From positions 24,529 through 88,528 of the forward strand of contig DATLRO010000073.1 of assembly GCA_035534615.1 (NCBI GenBank): a stretch of DNA of 64,000 nucleotides. The letters run 5' to 3'. Below the pieces are notes generated by a model. It was not told the origin of the DNA. It ran no database searches and was given only the letters and a program-made list of their open reading frames with translations. Shown piece after piece: positions 44,255 to 52,871 of the stretch. A program made the position numbers and the translations under genes. How positions within the stretch are numbered: the first letter of the stretch is position 1; each line of letters opens with the position of its first letter. This DNA comes from JAGWRA01 sp035534615 (GTDB taxonomy: Bacteria; Acidobacteriota; Vicinamibacteria; Vicinamibacterales; CAVVIG01).

Positions 44255-45277
44255 CTACGAACCCGGGGTGAGCACGACGCGGAACCGCGCCTGGCCGCTC
44301 ATCATCCGATCGAACGCCTCGGTCACCCGCGCCAGCGGGAACACTTCGTTCATCGGCCGCACGCCGGTCAGCGCGCTGAAGGCGAGCGTGTCCTGCGAAT
44401 CGATGGACGACCCGGAGGGCCAGCCCTGAATGGACCGCCGCCCGCCAATGAGGAGGAGCGGCGGCACTTCGAGCGGCTCGGCGGCGGCGCCGACGATGAG
44501 CAGCGTGCCGTTGAGGCCCAGGCCGCCGAGCACCGCCGTCATCGCCGGGCCGTTCGTGACGGTGGCGAGAATCACCCGCGCGCCCCCCAGCTTCACCAGG
44601 GCCGCCGCCGGGTCCTGCGCCCGGCTGTCGATGTACGCCGACGCGCCCAGCTGGCGGGCCAGCGGCTCCTTCTCCGGCCCGCGGGCAATGGCCACCGTCC
44701 GGAACCCCATCTTCGCCGCGAACTGCACCCCCAGGTGGCCGAGGCCGCCGACCCCGAGCACGGCGACGAGATCGCCGGGCCGCGCCCCGCTGTGCCGCAG
44801 CGCGTTGAACGTCGTGATGCCGGCGCACATCAGCGGTCCGGCCTCGACGGCCGACAGGCCCTCGGGAATCCGCGCGAGGGCGCCGGTCGGCGCGACCATG
44901 TACGCCGCGTAGCCGCCGTCGTAGGTGATGCCGGGGATCTGGGGGGCGACCTGGCAGGTCACGAAGTCGCCGCGGCGGCACGAATCGCAGTATCCGCAGT
45001 GGCCGCCGTGCCAGCCGACGGCGACGCGGTCTCCCGCCGCCCACCCGGCGACGCCGGCCCCGACGGCCTCGATCACGCCGGCGACTTCGTGCCCCGGCAC
45101 CCTCGGATACGAGACGCCGGGAAACGTCCCTGCCTTCGTGAACGCGTCGCTGTGGCAGATGCCGCAGGCGTCGACCCTGATCCGCACCGCTCCGGCGCCC
45201 GGCTCGGGGACGTCGCGCTCGACCAGTTCAAACGGTCCGTTCGGACGGGCAATCTGTGCGACCTGCATCTTGGACAT
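44255..45277 (-). CDS. Zinc-dependent alcohol dehydrogenase (MDR family)
   Basis: 340 residues. Catalytic zinc: Cys in GICHSDAF, His-Glu in VPGHEVAG, and the later Cys in LMCAGITTF. Structural zinc: CGYCDSCRRGDFVTC. Coenzyme fold: GVGGLGHLGVQFA. The GICHSDAF and GGYAAYM pattern fits the group near NADP-dependent alcohol/cinnamyl-type dehydrogenases. ATG 45277 has GGAG 7 nt upstream. It is divergent from the kinase gene with 100 nt between starts, and convergent with the deacylase gene. Confidence 0.88.
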   Translation of the reverse strand: MSKMQVAQIARPNGPFELVERDVPEPGAGAVRIRVDACGICHSDAFTKAGTFPGVSYPRVPGHEVAGVIEAVGAGVAGWAAGDRVAVGWHGGHCGYCDSCRRGDFVTCQVAPQIPGITYDGGYAAYMVAPTGALARIPEGLSAVEAGPLMCAGITTFNALRHSGARPGDLVAVLGVGGLGHLGVQFAAKMGFRTVAIARGPEKEPLARQLGASAYIDSRAQDPAAALVKLGGARVILATVTNGPAMTAVLGGLGLNGTLLIVGAAAEPLEVPPLLLIGGRRSIQGWPSGSSIDSQDTLAFSALTGVRPMNEVFPLARVTEAFDRMMSGQARFRVVLTPGS

Positions 45278-45339
45278 TCGTGACTCCAGGGGAAGCGGGA
45301 CAACGGGCGGCGTGCCGGAACCGGCCTTCAGTTCCCGCG

Positions 45340-45369
45340 TTGCGTCCCCGCGAGGGGCCCTACTAAGAT
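45340..45369 (+). promoter_or_regulatory. Promoter of the Ser/Thr kinase gene
   Basis: TTGCGT (45340-45345), 18 nt, TAAGAT (45364-45369), then 8 nt to ATG 45378. Confidence 0.55.
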
Positions 45370-45377
45370 ACCCTGAC

Positions 45378-48300
45378 ATGGTGGAGCCACGGTCTCTCAC
45401 GGGCCTCACGATTTCCCACTACCGCATCCTCGAAAAGCTGGGCGGCGGCGGGATGGGGATTGTCTACAAAGCCGAAGACACGAAGCTCGGGCGCTTCGTC
45501 GCGCTGAAATTCCTTCCGGAAGAGGTGGCGGAGGACCAGCCCGCCCTCGAGCGCTTCCAGCGCGAGGCCCGGGCCGCCTCGGCCCTCGACCACCCGAACA
45601 TCTGCACGGTCTACGAAATCGGCGAGCACGACGGCCGGCTGTTCATCGCGATGCAGTATCTCGCGGGCCAGACGCTCCGCAGCCGCATCGGCGGGCACCC
45701 GCTGCCGCTCGATGTGGTGCTCGAGCTGGGCATCGAGATCGCCGACGCGCTCGAGGCGTCGCACGCCAGGGGGATCCTCCACCGCGACATCAAGCCGGCG
45801 AACATCTTCGTCACGGACCGCGGCCACGCGAAGATCCTCGACTTCGGCCTCGCCAAGCTCACCTCGGCGGACGCCACGCCTGCCGGGGCGCTGTCCGCGC
45901 CGCCGACGATGGATCGCGACGAGATGCTCACGAGCCCGGGGACGACGCTGGGCACGGTCGCCTACATGTCGCCCGAACAGGTGCGCGGCGAAGAACTGGA
46001 CGCGCGCTCGGACCTGTTCTCGTTCGGTCTCGTGCTCTACGAAATGGCGACCGGCCGGCAGGCGTTCACCGGCCGCACGTCCGCCGTCATCACGGCCGCC
46101 ATCCTGCACGACGAGCCGCCGCCGCTCGGCCGCGTGAATCCCGACCTGCCGGAGAAACTGGGCGAGACGATCGCCAAGGCGCTCGAGAAGGACCGCACCC
46201 TCCGCTGTCAGTCGGCCTCCGAGCTGCGCGCCGATCTGCAACGGCTGAAGCGGGACGTCGACTCCGGCCGCCTGTCGGCGCGTGTCGCCGCGCGGACGGC
46301 GGCCGCGGAGGGCGCCGCCCCGGGCGCCGACGGCCCGGCCTCGTCGTCGTCGGCTTCATCGGCCGGGCCGCGGCCGTCGGGATCCGCGCCGACGGTCCGG
46401 ATGTCGGACAGCGCGACGGCCGTGGCCGGGCCGCCGCCGGGCGGCGGTGGCGGCGCGGCGCCGGCGGCAGGGCGCCGCTGGCCGCTCGCGGCGGTCGCCG
46501 CCGCCATCGTCGTCGCGGCCGCGGCCGCGGGCGTGTACGTGATGCGCGCCCGGCGTCCCGCGCCGCTCACGGCGAAGGACATGGTCGTGCTCGCCGATTT
46601 CACGAACACGACCGGCGATCCGGTCTTCGACGGATCGCTGCGCCAGGCGCTCGCCGCCAAGCTCGCCGAATCGCCGTATCTGAACATCGTCTCCGATTCC
46701 GACGTCCAGGGGACGCTGCACTTCATGGAGCAGCCGCCCGGCGCGCGCCTCACGCCGGAGCTCGCGCGGCAGGTCTGCCAGCGCGACGGAAGCCACGCGG
46801 TGCTGGAAGGCACGATCGCCGGCATCGGCGGACGGTACGCGCTCACGCTGAATGCCGTGGACTGCCAGTCGGGCTCGACGCTGGCCAGCGTCGAAGCCGA
46901 CGCGGCGGCCAAGTCGGACGTGCTGCCCGCGCTCGGCCGGCTCGCGTCGCAGATGCGGAGCCGGCTCGGTGAATCCCTCGCCTCGATCCAGAAGTTCAAC
47001 ACGCCCATCGAGCAGGCGACCACGAATTCCCTCGATGCGCTCAAGGCGTACTCGCTGGCCTGGCGGGACCTGCACGACGGCCAGTGGCAGGACTGCGTCC
47101 CGCTGCTCAAGCACGCGGTGGCGCTGGACCCGGACTTCGCCATGGCGTACGCGCTGCTCGGGACCGTCTACGGGAACCTGAACAGCAACAGTCTCAACGC
47201 GGACAGCCTGGCCACCGCCGCCGAACGGCAGGCGTTCGCGCTCCGCAACCGCGTCACCGAGCGGGAGAAGTTCTACATCGACACGCACTACTACACGTAT
47301 GTGAGCGGCGATCTCGACAAGGCAGAACAGACCTACCTCCTCTGGGAGCAGACCTATCCCCGCGACATCGTCCCGTGGGTCAACCTCGCCGGCCAGTACC
47401 AGCAGCTCGGCGAACTGCCGCAGGCGATGCGCCAGGCGCAGGAAGCCGTCCGCCTCAGCCCGAGCGACAGCGTGAGCGCGGGAAATCTGGCAGGCATCTA
47501 TCTGGACATGGGCCGCAACGACGAGGCGAAGGCGCTGGCCGTGGCCACGCTCAAGCAGAGCCCGAACGCCTCCGACCCTCATCGTCTGCTGTGGCTGATC
47601 GGCCGGCTCCAGGGAGACAAGGCCGCCATGCAGCGGCAACAGCGCTGGTTCGTGGCGCAGCACGATCCGAACGACATCGAGGTGATGCGGGCCATCCTGG
47701 CGACCACCGCCGGCCGGCTCGTCAGGGCCCGCCAGTTGTTCGACCAGGTCGCGGCGTCGCCGGGGGACGGGCCGGACACCCAGGCCGAAGCGCTGGCCCA
47801 GACGGCCTCTGCCGAGGCGCTGTTCGGCGATCAGCCGCACGCCCGCGCGGATGCCGTCAAGGCGCTGGCACTGGAGCCCAAGGACCCGAATCCCGACGTC
47901 GTCGATGCACTGGTGCTCGCCGGCGACGCGGCGCGCGCCGAACCGCTGATGGCCGGACTGGCGCGAAAGAGCCCGGCCGATACGATGCTCAATCAGATCA
48001 CGCTGCCGGTGATGCGCGCCATCCTGGCGCTGAATCGCCATCATCCCCACCAGGCGCTCGCGGCGCTCCGCCCGGCGGACGCCTACCCGCTGGCCCAGGA
48101 CCAGGTCTCCCTGTACGTCCAGGGTCTGGCCTGGCTGGCCGCGCGGAACGGCAAGGCGGCCGCCGGCGCCTTCCAGACGCTGCTCGACCACCGCGGCATG
48201 TTCTCGTTCTTTCCTCAGTATTCGCTCGCCGAGCTCGGCCTGGCGCGCGCGCGCGTCCTCGAGCACGACGTCAACGGGGCCCGCACGGCGTACCAGGATT

Positions 48301-48380
48301 TCTTCGCGATGATGAAGTCGGCCGACAAGGGGCTGCCGATCGTCGCGCAGGCGCGCGCGGAATACAAGGCGCTGGGCTGA
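45378..48380 (+). CDS. Ser/Thr protein kinase with TPR-like C-terminal region
   Basis: 1000 residues. Hanks-type kinase domain at 15-285: glycine loop LGGGGMGIVYKAED (21-34), VALK (41-44), HRDIKPANIF (135-144), DFGLAKL, and APE-like SPEQVRGEELDARSDLFSFG. A Ser/Ala/Pro linker leads to one membrane helix near 375-392 (PLAAVAAAIVVAAAAAGVYV). The outer part has a TolB-like start (KDMVVLADFTNTTGDPVFD) and repeated TPR-like helices. This build is characteristic of Acidobacteria: a cytosolic kinase with a periplasmic sensor. Targets are unknown. Confidence 0.92.
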   Translation: MVEPRSLTGLTISHYRILEKLGGGGMGIVYKAEDTKLGRFVALKFLPEEVAEDQPALERFQREARAASALDHPNICTVYEIGEHDGRLFIAMQYLAGQTLRSRIGGHPLPLDVVLELGIEIADALEASHARGILHRDIKPANIFVTDRGHAKILDFGLAKLTSADATPAGALSAPPTMDRDEMLTSPGTTLGTVAYMSPEQVRGEELDARSDLFSFGLVLYEMATGRQAFTGRTSAVITAAILHDEPPPLGRVNPDLPEKLGETIAKALEKDRTLRCQSASELRADLQRLKRDVDSGRLSARVAARTAAAEGAAPGADGPASSSSASSAGPRPSGSAPTVRMSDSATAVAGPPPGGGGGAAPAAGRRWPLAAVAAAIVVAAAAAGVYVMRARRPAPLTAKDMVVLADFTNTTGDPVFDGSLRQALAAKLAESPYLNIVSDSDVQGTLHFMEQPPGARLTPELARQVCQRDGSHAVLEGTIAGIGGRYALTLNAVDCQSGSTLASVEADAAAKSDVLPALGRLASQMRSRLGESLASIQKFNTPIEQATTNSLDALKAYSLAWRDLHDGQWQDCVPLLKHAVALDPDFAMAYALLGTVYGNLNSNSLNADSLATAAERQAFALRNRVTEREKFYIDTHYYTYVSGDLDKAEQTYLLWEQTYPRDIVPWVNLAGQYQQLGELPQAMRQAQEAVRLSPSDSVSAGNLAGIYLDMGRNDEAKALAVATLKQSPNASDPHRLLWLIGRLQGDKAAMQRQQRWFVAQHDPNDIEVMRAILATTAGRLVRARQLFDQVAASPGDGPDTQAEALAQTASAEALFGDQPHARADAVKALALEPKDPNPDVVDALVLAGDAARAEPLMAGLARKSPADTMLNQITLPVMRAILALNRHHPHQALAALRPADAYPLAQDQVSLYVQGLAWLAARNGKAAAGAFQTLLDHRGMFSFFPQYSLAELGLARARVLEHDVNGARTAYQDFFAMMKSADKGLPIVAQARAEYKALG

Positions 48381-48422
48381 GGCGACGGACCAGGCGCGGC
48401 CGCCCGTCCCCCGCGCTCCGAG

Positions 48423-49124
48423 TCAGGCCGCCAGGTACTCCGCCAGCATCGCGGCGAACTCCGGCCCCTTCCCCGCTTCTTCGTGCTTGAAGTACACGTA
48501 GACGTCGCGGCAGCCGGCCGTCTCCCGGCGGATCGTGTCGGCCCAGCGCTTCAGATCCGTCGCCGTGTAGCCTTCATCGCGCAGCCGGAAGTACGCGACG
48601 TCGCCGGTGACCGCCACCGGCGTCGAGAGCTTCTCGCTCTCGGCCACGCAGAGCGCGACGCGGCGCGCCCGGAGCCGCTCCAGGATCTCCGCGTCGAACC
48701 AGGAGGGGTGCCGGAACTCGAACGCGGCCGGCGCGTCGGGCGGCAGCGTCTCGAGGAACGCCTCGAACGTCGCGACGTCCTTGCGGAACGACGGCGGGAG
48801 CTGGAACAGGAGGGCGCCGCGCTTGGGGCCGAGGCCGGCCGCCAGGTCGCAGAACCGGCGCGTCAGGTCGCCGACGCCGCGCAGGCGGCTGTCGTGGGTG
48901 ATGCGGCGCGGGGCCTTGAGGGTCAGCCGGAACCGGTCGGGTGTCGCGGCCGCCCAGCCGGCCAGCGTCTTCTCGGCCGGCATGCGGTAGAACGTGTAAT
49001 TGATCTCGACGGTGGCAAAGCGGGCCGCGTAATACGGCAGCATCTTCGCGGCCGGCAGATCGGCCGGATAGAAGCGGCCCTTCCACTCGGGGTAGTTGTA
49101 GCCGGACGTGCCGATCCAGATCAT
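48423..49124 (-). CDS. DUF72-family protein
   Basis: 233 residues of the YecE/DUF72 TIM-barrel family: MIWIGTSGYNYPEWKGRFYP at the start, then FATVEINYTFYRMPAE, FRLTLKAPRRITHDSRL, FEFRHPSWF and the closing VYVYFKHEEAGKGPEFA block. All usual motifs are present and the length is normal. The biochemical function of the family is unknown. It is convergent with the kinase gene (42 nt between stops) and has no clear ribosome binding site, so the start might be leaderless. Confidence 0.88.
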   Translation of the reverse strand: MIWIGTSGYNYPEWKGRFYPADLPAAKMLPYYAARFATVEINYTFYRMPAEKTLAGWAAATPDRFRLTLKAPRRITHDSRLRGVGDLTRRFCDLAAGLGPKRGALLFQLPPSFRKDVATFEAFLETLPPDAPAAFEFRHPSWFDAEILERLRARRVALCVAESEKLSTPVAVTGDVAYFRLRDEGYTATDLKRWADTIRRETAGCRDVYVYFKHEEAGKGPEFAAMLAEYLAA

Positions 49125-49193
49125 GCCGGAGAAGCGGGAGCCGGTGCTGCGACTGTCGCCGCCCGCGCCGGCTCCCGGTGATGGTCGTTGAGG

Positions 49194-49532
49194 TTACCAG
49201 CGCGGCTCGCGCCGCCGGCCGCCTGCGTAGTCGCCGCCGAAGTCGCGGCCGCCCCCGCCGCCGCCGAACCCGCCGCCGCCTTCCGGCTTCGGTCGCGCCT
49301 CGTTGACGACGAGTGGCCGGCCTTCCATCTGGTACTCGTGGAATTCGCTGATCGCCTTCTGGGCGTCCTCGTCCGTGGCCATTTCGACGAAGGCGAAGCC
49401 GCGCGCCCGGCCGGTGGCCATGTCGCGCATCACGCGCACGCTCTCGACCGTGCCTGCCCGGCTGAACAGCTCGTTCAGCTCCTCGTCGGTCGCCTTGTAC
49501 GGAAGGTTGCCCACATACAGTCTCCGACCCAT
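49194..49532 (-). CDS. RRM-type RNA-binding protein with Gly-rich tail
   Basis: 112 residues. Single RRM at 1-80 with RNP2 LYVGNLPY and RNP1 RGFAFVEM; the tail (GGGGFGGGGGGRDFGG...) is Gly/Arg-rich, as in cyanobacterial cold-induced Rbp proteins. ATG 49532 has AGGAG about 10 nt upstream. The gene is preceded by a leader of roughly 145 nt below an extended -10 promoter, which could be a site of temperature control. It is the second RRM gene in the window. Confidence 0.9.
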   Translation of the reverse strand: MGRRLYVGNLPYKATDEELNELFSRAGTVESVRVMRDMATGRARGFAFVEMATDEDAQKAISEFHEYQMEGRPLVVNEARPKPEGGGGFGGGGGGRDFGGDYAGGRRREPRW

Positions 49533-49677
49533 GCTGTCACTCGCTCCTGACCAAGTACGCGCGGTTAGCGTTCGACGTGCGGTCCCCGCGCGAGGAACGC
49601 CCGTCCGCCTGGGAAGCTCTCTCGAATGCTGCGCGGGACCCGGTGCCAGCATCGGCGGGGGCTCTCATGCGTGTGTA

Positions 49678-49690
49678 GGCTCAGTATATC
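49678..49690 (-). promoter_or_regulatory. Extended -10 promoter of the second RRM gene
   Basis: On the minus strand TTTGATATACTGA contains TGaTATACT, an extended -10. It gives a leader of about 145 nt before ATG 49532. The -35 region is not conserved, as is usual with extended -10 promoters. Confidence 0.5.
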
Positions 49691-49772
49691 AAACCGCCGC
49701 GGCCCGTCCGGCCGATTTCCCGCGAATGCGGGAAACCGCGCCCCGGTCCGGCACGGCGCCGCCCGGCCCCTC

Positions 49773-49801
49773 TTTACGCTCCGGCGCCACCGGGCTACAG
49801 T
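49773..49801 (+). promoter_or_regulatory. Promoter of the SCO1-like gene
   Basis: TTTACG (49773-49778), 17 nt, TACAGT (49796-49801), 6 nt, ATG 49808. Confidence 0.6.
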
Positions 49802-49807
49802 GGAACG

Positions 49808-50668
49808 ATGTCGTGCCGTACTCCCGCTGCCGCGCTGATGGCGCTGGCCGTGTTCCTCGCCGGCTGCGCGCCCCGTCCGACGGCGCGCGCCTATCACCTC
49901 GAAGGGCAGGTACTGGCCGTCAACCCGGCCACGCGGGAAATCACGATCCGCCACGAGGACGTGGAAGGGCTCATGCCCGCCATGACGATGGCGTTCAAGG
50001 TGGCGGATCCGGCGATCGTGGCCCGCACGCGGCCCGGCGATCTCGTCAGCGGCACGCTCGTCGTCACGCCGGTGGAATCGTACCTGTCGGCGCTGACGAC
50101 CGTCGGATCCATGCCGCTCGAAGACCTGCCGCAGAACGTGGCGGACGCGGTGCTCGAACCGGGCCAGCCGGTGCCCGACGCCCGCCTCGTCGATCAGGAC
50201 GGCCGTCCCCGCCGCCTGTCGTCGTTCCGCGGCCGGACGCTCGTGATCACCTTCATCTACACGCGGTGCCCGCTGCCCGATTACTGCCCGCTCATGGACC
50301 GGAACTTCGCGCGGATCCAGCAGGCGGTCCGGACCCGTGCGGCGCTCGCCGGGCGGGTCCACCTGCTCTCGGTCAGCTTCGATCCGGCGCACGACACGCC
50401 GGCCGTCCTGAAGGCGCACGCGCGCGCGCTCGGCGCCGACCCGGCGGTCTGGACGTTCGCCACCGGCGACCGGCGGACGATTGACGCGCTCTGCCTGCAC
50501 CTCGGCGTGTTCGTGACCCGGAACCCGGGCCGGGCCGGGCTGGTCACCCACAATCTGCGCACGGCGATCGTCGACGGGCAGGGACGGCTCGTGAAGATCT
50601 ACGACGGGAACGACTGGACGCCCGCCCAGGTCCTGCGCGATCTCGCGTCTGTCGCGGCCGGCACGTAA
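49808..50668 (+). CDS. CusF-like/SCO1 fusion lipoprotein for copper handling
   Basis: 286 residues. Lipoprotein signal with lipobox LAGC (Cys20). Residues 28-95 are a CusF-type copper-binding domain (HEDVEGLMPAMTMAFKV with the His and two Met ligands). Residues 118-286 are an SCO1/SenC thioredoxin fold: the copper cysteines are Cys154 and Cys160 in RCPLPDYCP, spaced CxxxxxC instead of the usual CxxxC, and the ligand His lies in LVTHNLRTAIVD. SCO proteins deliver copper to the CuA site of cytochrome oxidase. The stop overlaps the next ATG (TAATG). Confidence 0.88.
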   Translation: MSCRTPAAALMALAVFLAGCAPRPTARAYHLEGQVLAVNPATREITIRHEDVEGLMPAMTMAFKVADPAIVARTRPGDLVSGTLVVTPVESYLSALTTVGSMPLEDLPQNVADAVLEPGQPVPDARLVDQDGRPRRLSSFRGRTLVITFIYTRCPLPDYCPLMDRNFARIQQAVRTRAALAGRVHLLSVSFDPAHDTPAVLKAHARALGADPAVWTFATGDRRTIDALCLHLGVFVTRNPGRAGLVTHNLRTAIVDGQGRLVKIYDGNDWTPAQVLRDLASVAAGT

Positions 50669-51342
50669 TGCCGACGCCGCCGCCCTCGTCGTTTCTGCCG
50701 CGCGAGCGCGCGCTGATCCGCCGCCTGACGACCCCGGCGCGCGTCCAGCGGTTCCTGAACGGCCTCCGCTACAACGCCGAGCCGCACGGCATGACGCTGC
50801 GCAGCTTCCGCGGCGTCGTACGCACGGGGACGGCCCACTGCTTCGAAGCGGCGCTCGCCGCCGCCGTCATCCTGGAGCAGCACGGGTTTCCGCCGCTCAT
50901 TCTCAGCCTCGAATCGGTGGACGACCTGGATCACACGCTGTTCGTGTACCGGCGGCGGGGGCGCTGGGGCTCGGTCGCGCGGTCGCGCGACCCGGGGCTG
51001 CACGGCCGCCGGCCGGTCTTCCGCACGGCCCGGGCGCTCGCGCTGAGCTACGTCGATCCGTACGTCGACTTCACCGGCCTCATCACGGGCTACGCGGTCG
51101 TCGATCTGCGGCGGCTGGGGAACTACGACTGGCGGTTCTCGCCGCGCAACGTCTGGAAGGCGGAGCGCCTGCTGCTCGACTATCCCCACCGGCCGATTCG
51201 GACGTCGGAGCGGCGGGTCGCACGGCTGCGGGAGCGCTACCGGGCGTTCAAGCATCAGTATCCGGACCGGCGGCCGGTCGAGTATCGCGGGCGCGAGCGC
51301 TGGTCGGCGCTGCCGGCGGGAGCCGGCCGCCGCGCCGGCTGA
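50668..51342 (+). CDS. Transglutaminase-like protein, unknown function
   Basis: 224 residues. A Cys-His-Asp arrangement is visible: Cys58 in TGTAHCFEAALAAA, His89 in DDLDHTLFVY and Asp108 in SRDPGLHG, the order and spacing of transglutaminase-like cysteine hydrolases. No signal peptide, so it should be cytoplasmic. C-terminal third is basic (Arg/Tyr-rich). Translational coupling to the SCO1-like gene suggests co-expression, but a joint role is not evident. I do not know a named family for it. Confidence 0.6.
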   Translation: MPTPPPSSFLPRERALIRRLTTPARVQRFLNGLRYNAEPHGMTLRSFRGVVRTGTAHCFEAALAAAVILEQHGFPPLILSLESVDDLDHTLFVYRRRGRWGSVARSRDPGLHGRRPVFRTARALALSYVDPYVDFTGLITGYAVVDLRRLGNYDWRFSPRNVWKAERLLLDYPHRPIRTSERRVARLRERYRAFKHQYPDRRPVEYRGRERWSALPAGAGRRAG

Positions 51343-51346
51343 GGGG

Positions 51347-51365
51347 CGGCCGGAGGCACCGGCCG
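51347..51365. terminator. Symmetric hairpin between convergent genes
   Basis: CGGCCGG (51347-51353), AGGCA, CCGGCCG (51359-51365) fills nearly the whole 24-bp gap between two convergent stops. No T-run, so weak support as a terminator. Confidence 0.35.
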
Positions 51366-51366
51366 G

Positions 51367-51669
51367 TCAGTCCAGATCGAAATCCCGCTTGGGCCGCGAG
51401 ATCGGCTCCTCTTTCGCCTGGCGGAGCGCTTCGTCGAACCGCCGGGAGAGCGAATCGCCGCGCGTCTTCTCGGCCGTGACCGACTGCTGGAAGATCGCCT
51501 CGCGCCGCGCCGCTTCTTCCGCCAGGATCCGGTGTGCGTCGGAGAGTTCAGGGCGGTCCGTCCGCTCGGGCTCCTGGTGCGACACGACGCGCCCCAGATT
51601 GCGGTCGACGATCAGGGTCGCGCCGCAGCACGGGCACGCCACCTCGAATTCCGATTCCAGCCTGGCCAT
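51367..51669 (-). CDS. Small zinc-ribbon/coiled-coil protein
   Basis: 100 residues. N-terminal CPCCG knuckle (FEVACPCCGATLIVDRNLGRV) with only one cysteine pair, so zinc binding would need dimer formation or other ligands. The remainder is a charged helix (ILAEEAARREAIFQQSVTAEKTR) likely to form a coiled coil. GGAGG lies 7 nt before ATG 51669. Widespread in Acidobacteria as far as I recall; function unknown. It is divergent from the EEP gene, 71 nt between starts. Confidence 0.65.
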   Translation of the reverse strand: MARLESEFEVACPCCGATLIVDRNLGRVVSHQEPERTDRPELSDAHRILAEEAARREAIFQQSVTAEKTRGDSLSRRFDEALRQAKEEPISRPKRDFDLD

Positions 51670-51728
51670 GCGAGCCCTCCCTTCGACCCCCGGCGCGCCG
51701 GCCACCGCGGATCGGCGCGTTTGTCGTC

Positions 51729-51734
51729 TATGAT
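51729..51734 (+). promoter_or_regulatory. -10 box (TATGAT) of the EEP-family gene
   Basis: TATGAT ends 6 nt before GTG 51741 and thereby decides the start of a frame that is open much further upstream. Confidence 0.5.
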
Positions 51735-51740
51735 AGCCGA

Positions 51741-52472
51741 GTGGATGATGCCGCGCAGCGGACCATCCGGGTGGCCACCTACAACGTCCATCGCTGCCGG
51801 GGGCTCGACGGCCGGACGCGCCCCGAGCGGACGGCCGCGGTGCTGGCGGCGGTCGACGCCGACGTCGTGGCGCTCCAGGAAGTGGTCGGGGCCGGACCGG
51901 ACGGCGGCGGCCACGCCGAGGCGATCGGCGCGATTCTCGGCATGGGCTGGGTCATGGCGCCGGCCCGCCGCCTCCGCGGCCGCCTGTTCGGCAACGTCGT
52001 GCTCAGCCGCTTCCCCATCCACCAGCACGCGCAGCACGACCTCACCTGGAAGACGTGCGAGCCGCGCGCCCTGCAGCGGACCGATCTCGTCATCGCCGGC
52101 CGCCACACGCTGCACCTCTACAACGTCCACCTCGGGACCGCGTACCTCGAACGCCAGTACCAGGCGGAGCGGCTGGCCGCGGTGGTGGGCGACCGCCGCG
52201 TCGGCGGCACCAAGATCGTGCTGGGCGATTTCAACGAGTGGATGAAGGGGCTCGTGACGACGCTGCTGAGCACCCGGCTCAAGAGCATCGACCTGCGGTC
52301 GCACCTGAAGCGTCGGCGGACCTATCCCGGTATCTTTCCGATCCTGCACCTCGACCACATCTACTACGAGGGACGGGTGGAGGTGGTGAGCCTGGAGCTG
52401 CCCCGGACGCGACAGGCGCTCGTCGCGTCCGACCACCTGCCGCTCGTCGCCGATCTCCGCATCCGCTTCTGA
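51741..52472 (+). CDS. Endonuclease/exonuclease/phosphatase-family protein
   Basis: 243 residues. EEP fold signatures: RVATYNVHRCRGLDGR at the start, ADVVALQEVVG with the metal-binding Glu, LHLYNVHLGT, KIVLGDFNEW and the final SDHLPLVADLR with the catalytic Asp-His. No signal peptide. The family covers DNases, RNases, lipid phosphatases and sphingomyelinases; the short form with NVHRCRGLDGR resembles phospholipid-associated members, but substrate is open. GTG start by promoter position; ends before a hairpin at 52495. Confidence 0.87.
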   Translation: MDDAAQRTIRVATYNVHRCRGLDGRTRPERTAAVLAAVDADVVALQEVVGAGPDGGGHAEAIGAILGMGWVMAPARRLRGRLFGNVVLSRFPIHQHAQHDLTWKTCEPRALQRTDLVIAGRHTLHLYNVHLGTAYLERQYQAERLAAVVGDRRVGGTKIVLGDFNEWMKGLVTTLLSTRLKSIDLRSHLKRRRTYPGIFPILHLDHIYYEGRVEVVSLELPRTRQALVASDHLPLVADLRIRF

Positions 52473-52494
52473 CGCCGGCGCCCGAAGACGGCAA

Positions 52495-52521
52495 AGCCCG
52501 GCCAGTCGACCCGGCCGGGCT
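52495..52521 (+). terminator. Hairpin after the EEP-family gene
   Basis: AGCCCGGCC (52495-52503) pairs perfectly with 52513-52521 over a 9-nt loop, 22 nt after the stop. Followed by CTGTGACCCTCTC, only moderately T-rich. Confidence 0.55.
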
Positions 52522-52558
52522 CTGTGACCCTCTCGAACGGCTGGCGGCCGCGCCGCGA

Positions 52559-52783
52559 TCAGCCTTCTTCCTCGTATTCCTCTTCGCCGGGCGGGCCCAG
52601 GCGGGTCGAGGGGCGCAGCGCCTCGCGATAGTCGAACACCGGCAGATCCCGGACGTGGAGCGCGAGCCGGCACGCAGGCGACTTCTCGTCGACCACGACC
52701 GTGACCGGGCTGCCCTCGACGCCGTCGCGGAACGCCACGCGGCACCCGCAGGCGAGACGCGCGTGTGTAAACCCCTTCATCAT
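52559..52783 (-). CDS. Small acidic protein of unknown function
   Basis: 74 residues. KGFTHARLACGCRVAFRDG has a CGC pair and a third Cys follows near residue 38 (KSPACRLALHVRDLP); the end is very acidic (GEEEYEEEG). GGGAG precedes ATG 52783 by about 6 nt. Not recognised. It lies between the EEP gene (convergent) and the TlpA gene (same strand, 88 nt upstream), and may be the last gene of the sigma-anti-sigma-TlpA run. Confidence 0.5.
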   Translation of the reverse strand: MMKGFTHARLACGCRVAFRDGVEGSPVTVVVDEKSPACRLALHVRDLPVFDYREALRPSTRLGPPGEEEYEEEG

Positions 52784-52871
52784 GCTGCTCCCTGCCCGGT
52801 GGGCGCGTGGCGCCCGGTAGACCCGTCGCGCGGCCGGCCGGACGCCGGCGGCGTGCGCTCTCCGGATCTTA

